A stretch of DNA of 64,000 nucleotides, taken from the NCBI GenBank assembly GCA_036785705.1, contig JAWUZG010000029.1, positions 16,259,501-16,323,500 of the forward strand, in the 5' to 3' direction. Positions 60,346-64,000 of the stretch are shown one piece after another (the stretch's first letter is position 1; each line of letters starts with the position of its first letter). Source of the DNA: Acanthornis magna. Its lineage: Eukaryota > Chordata > Aves > Passeriformes > Acanthizidae. Made by a program: the position numbers and the translations under genes. The notes beneath the pieces were generated by a model, which saw only the letters and a list, made by a program, of their open reading frames with translations, had not been told where the DNA came from and searched no databases.

Positions 60346-60924
60346 CCTTCACAATCTACCCGCTCACAAGTCTCGATCTTCCTCCCAAGTCTCTCAGTGG
60401 CTATTCACCGGCTGTGCCACCAGTCTTTGTGCCCTTTGTTGTGCAAAGGATGGCAGTTCACGGCCTCCTGTCTTTCTGGGCTCCTACCTAGAGCTCAATC
60501 TGCATCTCAAACTGCAGCTTGCAAACCGGGCTACCTGCATCAGGTGTGTTCCTTAGCACCAGTTGTGCTGCAGATTTGTGGACTTGGACAGAGGGAGTGG
60601 GACTAGAGAAAAATCCAAATGTTTCAGCATAAGATATTGCTGCTGCCAGCTTTTTTCCAGGCTGGGCACCCCTGGCAGGGACTTCAGCCGCTGGTGTGTC
60701 AGACAGGGTTTCAGGAGACACACTACAGTGTGCCTTGCCCAAGGTAATCGAACTGTTCAGTCACTGACTGAGAACATGCTGTTGCCTTGAGAGCAGGTTT
60801 GGCTTCCATTGCCGCAAGGATTCCTAAGTAGTGACCCATCCCCCGGCAGGGACAAAAGCCTTGCATGGTGCTCACCACTCCGGGGTCCTAACTCCCACAG
60901 GGCCCTCAGGAGCTTTGGTGAACA

Positions 60925-63900
60925 TTAATAATTAAAGACACTTTCATTGCATTTTTCCCCACACATGCATCACGCCCCTCCTTCTTTGGCTGCTGTAGGC
61001 AGAACCTCAGCCTCTCAACCTCTAGCTTCCATATGACAGGACTCTGAAAGTTCAGAAGGCTCCTTCCAGCTGTGAGTAAGGATGAGACTGGGCTAAACGT
61101 GCTTTTCTGTGCAGCCAGAGGTTTGTGGGGAGAGTTTTCCAAAGGAAGTGTGTCTGTTTACAAGGATCTGGAGTACACTTCTGTTTCAAGACAGTAATTC
61201 CAGACTTACTGGTCAGGTTGCAGTGCTATCCAGGGCCTGCTGAAGTCTTTTGGTAACAAGCTGATCTACTCTGAGAGATTGGGATTTAACCCTGAAGATA
61301 TTTGTGATTATTTCTCCAACTGTGTCTCTAGGAAAGAGGAGTAACTGTGATATGGGGAGCTTATTGCAATTCCTTTGGCTGGCAGCAAAAGGAAAAGGAT
61401 AGATTCAGTTTCTACAGACCTCTGGCAAATTACTGCCCCGGGCTGTTGCCCAGAAAAGTGGCTATTTTTGAATAATAAGTCGTACTTTTGGAGCAGAGAT
61501 TCCTGATTATATGAAACCCTGGCTGTTTCTCTCGCACTGCCTCCCTTATCCCACGCACATGGCAGGTTGATGTCCAGTCCAACAGCTCTACTGAGGTGGA
61601 GCCAGGATCCGGCTGCATGGAGGGAGCCCTCACCAAACGCCTGTTAACCCTGTGCTGAGAGGCAGCTCTGCTCTCTGCACCCTTGGGGAGGTGCTTCAAC
61701 TCATCGGTCCCCATTGCTGTCCTTGCCACACACTTTTATTCACTGTGTGCACCCTGTAAGTTGCTTTCTAGTTTCCTCTATTATGAAGTGGGTGTCCCAT
61801 AGTCCCAGGGACCCACAGATGATCTTTGATCCATCCGGAAGTCCAGAGTCTTGCTGACTGTTCCTTATTCTGGGGTTTCTGTGCCTCCAGGCTGTAAGCC
61901 TTGAAACCTCAAAGCAGCAGGACTCCAGCATTTTCAGGAACAGCTGGCTGTTTCACACATTATTTTGCCGACTGTAATTTGCTCAGTTTTATGGTGCGGC
62001 TCCAAGACTGTTCAGATGCCACTGGTTTCTCCTCATACTCTCCCTTCCCTCTGCCAGTGGTCCCACCCTTCTTGGTTGCCACTGCCCTGCAGCTTTTGGG
62101 AGCAGGATATCCTTGCTCATGCCCCCTTCTGCTATTTTTCAGGTGGCTTTCCCTCAGATATTCCCTTTTTATTTCTTGGCTGCTCTTCCCTCCCCTGCAC
62201 TTCATCTCTGCGTCCTGGAGAGTCCTCTGCATGCAGAGGAGCTTCTACAGGCTGGGTCCAAACTGTGTCAGTGAATGCACTGAGGCAATTTTCCCATGTA
62301 ATAAGTACACCTCATGTGATGCTTAAATCAGATTAGAATCATGCCCAAGGTGTGTTTTTAATAAACAGGAGAAGAAAATCCTATCCCATCCTACCACCTT
62401 CCCCTCTGGTTATAAACTATTTCTTTTAAGTTTGTCTTTCAAGACAGCTTAAAAATGGTCTTTTGGCCTGCTGATTCCCTTTCATCAAGGTGCAAGAAAA
62501 CCACTCTGGTCCTTTCAATCCTGGTGAGCCTCAGTGTGCATATGCAGTTGCAAATAAGGAATTTTTGGTTGTTTTATTTTGGGTTTTTTTCAATTTAATA
62601 TGACTTCAACATCCTACAGTTAAATTCAGCCACAATTCAAAGCAAGGCAGATTCTTATGTAATTTCTTGAACTAACTCTGCTGTGAGAATAGTACACAAC
62701 TTTCCATCAGTATTAGCTGCTTGATATCCCTGAAGTATAGAACAGGTATGTGGTACAATAAATATGGCAATAAGTGTCTAAAAGACCTCCATCTGAGACC
62801 TTTTATCAGATATCTATCTGTTTTGCCTTATTTTCTTACATGTTAAAACTCGTCAGTCGTAAACTGCGTTAATTCTATCTGGCTCATGGCAAGGATTGAA
62901 GAAAATATTCTCCTTTTTTTCTTACCTACGCAAAGGAAGAGTTTCAAAGCCTTGGCCATGCTGGCATCCCTGTGTGTTGGGTCCACCTGGGGGAGTTGGG
63001 GGCAAAAGCAGAGAGCGTACCCCAGGGAAAGTGGGGCAGGGATAACTCACTGACCGGCTGGCAGTAGGGCAGTGGGTGCACTGAGTCACAGCCCCACATC
63101 CTCTGCCTCCCAGCCAAGAGCACCTCCCTTCCCATCTCTGTAACATGAACACAGGTTTTATTCTGATGCCTCAGATCAGAATAAAACCCTCATGGTGGAA
63201 GAGCAGTCCAGCCTCAGAGGGAATGTGATGTGCAGTACTTAGGCATTTCTTACTCATTGTATTCCTTATATAATTCTTTTATGAAATGCTTCTAGTTTCA
63301 CAGAGCAGCTAACAAAACAGAGGGTGACTTTGTTGAGAAGAAGCCTTTGCTACAGCAGCAAAGCCCATGCTTACTACAGCCTCAGCTTAAACACATTTGG
63401 TTTTGTGTGCTAGCCCATGGAGGGCTGCTTTGGGAAGTGATGTTGGTGGCCCTAGACTGGAGGAAGATGGGATGTCACAGGAAGCACCACCATGCCAGCA
63501 TGAGGATTTGGACAGCAGGCAGCAGGTCCTTCACCTTCCTGGTCTAGCCCTGCAAGGCAGGGTAGGGCTGGGACTCTGTCCTCTCACCAGAGGAGTTTTG
63601 TGGGTGCCAACATTCCCAGGTACCCTGGATGAGTATGGCAGCCCCCTAAGGACGGCACAGCTGACTTCCGTAAAGAGCAGGAAGAGGAGGAAGTTTGGTG
63701 AGCCATCCCATCTCCTTCCTTTATCCTCTTAGTGAGTACACAGTATTTGTGTTGCAAAAGGTGCCACAGTGTTGTTAAACATTATATTTCTCCATTATTT
63801 GTGTGTGTAGCTCAAAAAAATTGTGCAGTTTGTGGAGTCTGATGTTAAGGGAAGGAGGATTTGGAACAAAATAGAAGCTTAAAAGAGACTTTTCCAATAG

Positions 63901-64000
63901 TCAAGTGCTGAGGATGACAGGGGGCACACCATGAAGGTGTCCCATGGTGATACTGACACCTCTGTGCCCCACACATCACCACATCTCTGGACAGCAGAGA
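60925..64000. other. Noncoding DNA, no gene seen
   Basis: Unique-looking sequence, GC-richer than the middle of the window, with overlapping open frames on both strands (for example 61901-62326) that lack any recognisable domain. An inverted repeat TTTTATTCTGAT / ATCAGAATAAAA with a short centre lies at about 63157-63186 and could form a hairpin. Confidence 0.5.

Larger units (their letters stand above)
60238..60924 (-). mobile_element. Candidate long terminal repeat (LTR)
   Basis: A GC- and CpG-richer block with LTR-like order on the minus strand: a possible TG start at 60924 (TGTTCACC), a long U3-like region, a TATA-like GATAAGA at 60339-60345, an AATAAA polyadenylation signal at 60273-60278 about 65 bases further, a short U5-like segment, and a CA end at 60239-60238 followed at once by TGG of a PBS-like sequence. 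Length about 690 bp. There is no internal retroviral coding sequence beyond it, so if real it is an LTR with a truncated internal stub. TTAATA occurs on both sides (60925-60930; 60189-60194 or 60202-60207), but the match is short and AT-rich. The family is unknown. Confidence 0.45.

Noticed and set aside
1..60924. One provirus spanning from pol at 1-2655 to the candidate LTR at 60.2-60.9 kb
   Set aside because: Orientation agrees, but the 57 kb between them is ordinary host-like DNA with no gag or other retroviral sequence, and the PBS type is not one I would expect for a class II element.
61901..62336. Overlapping frames of 90-141 codons on both strands
   Set aside because: Three overlapping frames open at once in GC-richer sequence, with no recognisable domain; expected by chance.
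1..64000. CRISPR array, operon, origin or other prokaryotic system
   Set aside because: Nothing in the window is prokaryotic; the spaced repeats are telomeric, micro- or minisatellite in nature.

Overview
This is a stretch of vertebrate nuclear DNA, most likely from a bird. The signs are vertebrate-type TTAGGG arrays, AT-rich noncoding sequence with no long open frames outside one retroviral fragment, and very few recognisable interspersed repeats (no Alu/B1-type SINE, no obvious CR1 tail). A non-avian reptile is the main alternative. I find no intact host protein-coding gene, rRNA, tRNA, operon or CRISPR array. The window reads as intergenic or deep intronic DNA.

Layout. 1-2655: the 3' two thirds of an endogenous retrovirus pol gene on the minus strand (reverse transcriptase, RNase H, integrase). 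It is broken by two nonsense codons and one frameshift, runs off the left edge, and is cut at about 2655 on its 5' side. 2656-26657: unique noncoding DNA with A/T tracts, a 12-bp perfect hairpin (6891-6916), a 40-bp tandem duplication (10055-10131) and a T30 tract (20561-20590). 26658-26975: a possible 5'-truncated retrocopy of the end of an mRNA, minus strand. 31968-32323: a degenerate interstitial telomeric array preceded directly by a small fold-back hairpin. 35281-35341: a 14-bp minisatellite. 36075-36325 and 37925-38190: two diverged direct copies of one 0.25-kb sequence. 51836-52035: a nearly perfect (TTAGGG)21 array preceded directly by a 19-bp-arm fold-back hairpin and followed by a short GC-rich filler. 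59913-59937: another perfect 12-bp hairpin. 60217-60924: a candidate LTR on the minus strand with a primer-binding-site-like sequence at its end. 60925-64000: unique DNA.

Most noteworthy is that both telomeric arrays lie in the same orientation and each begins at the outer edge of an inverted repeat made from the adjacent host sequence. This suggests a shared origin: a broken 3' end folded back, copied itself, and was then extended with telomeric repeats before being joined to the other side. The retroviral pieces at the two ends of the window have the same orientation but are 57 kb apart, and nothing links them as one provirus.
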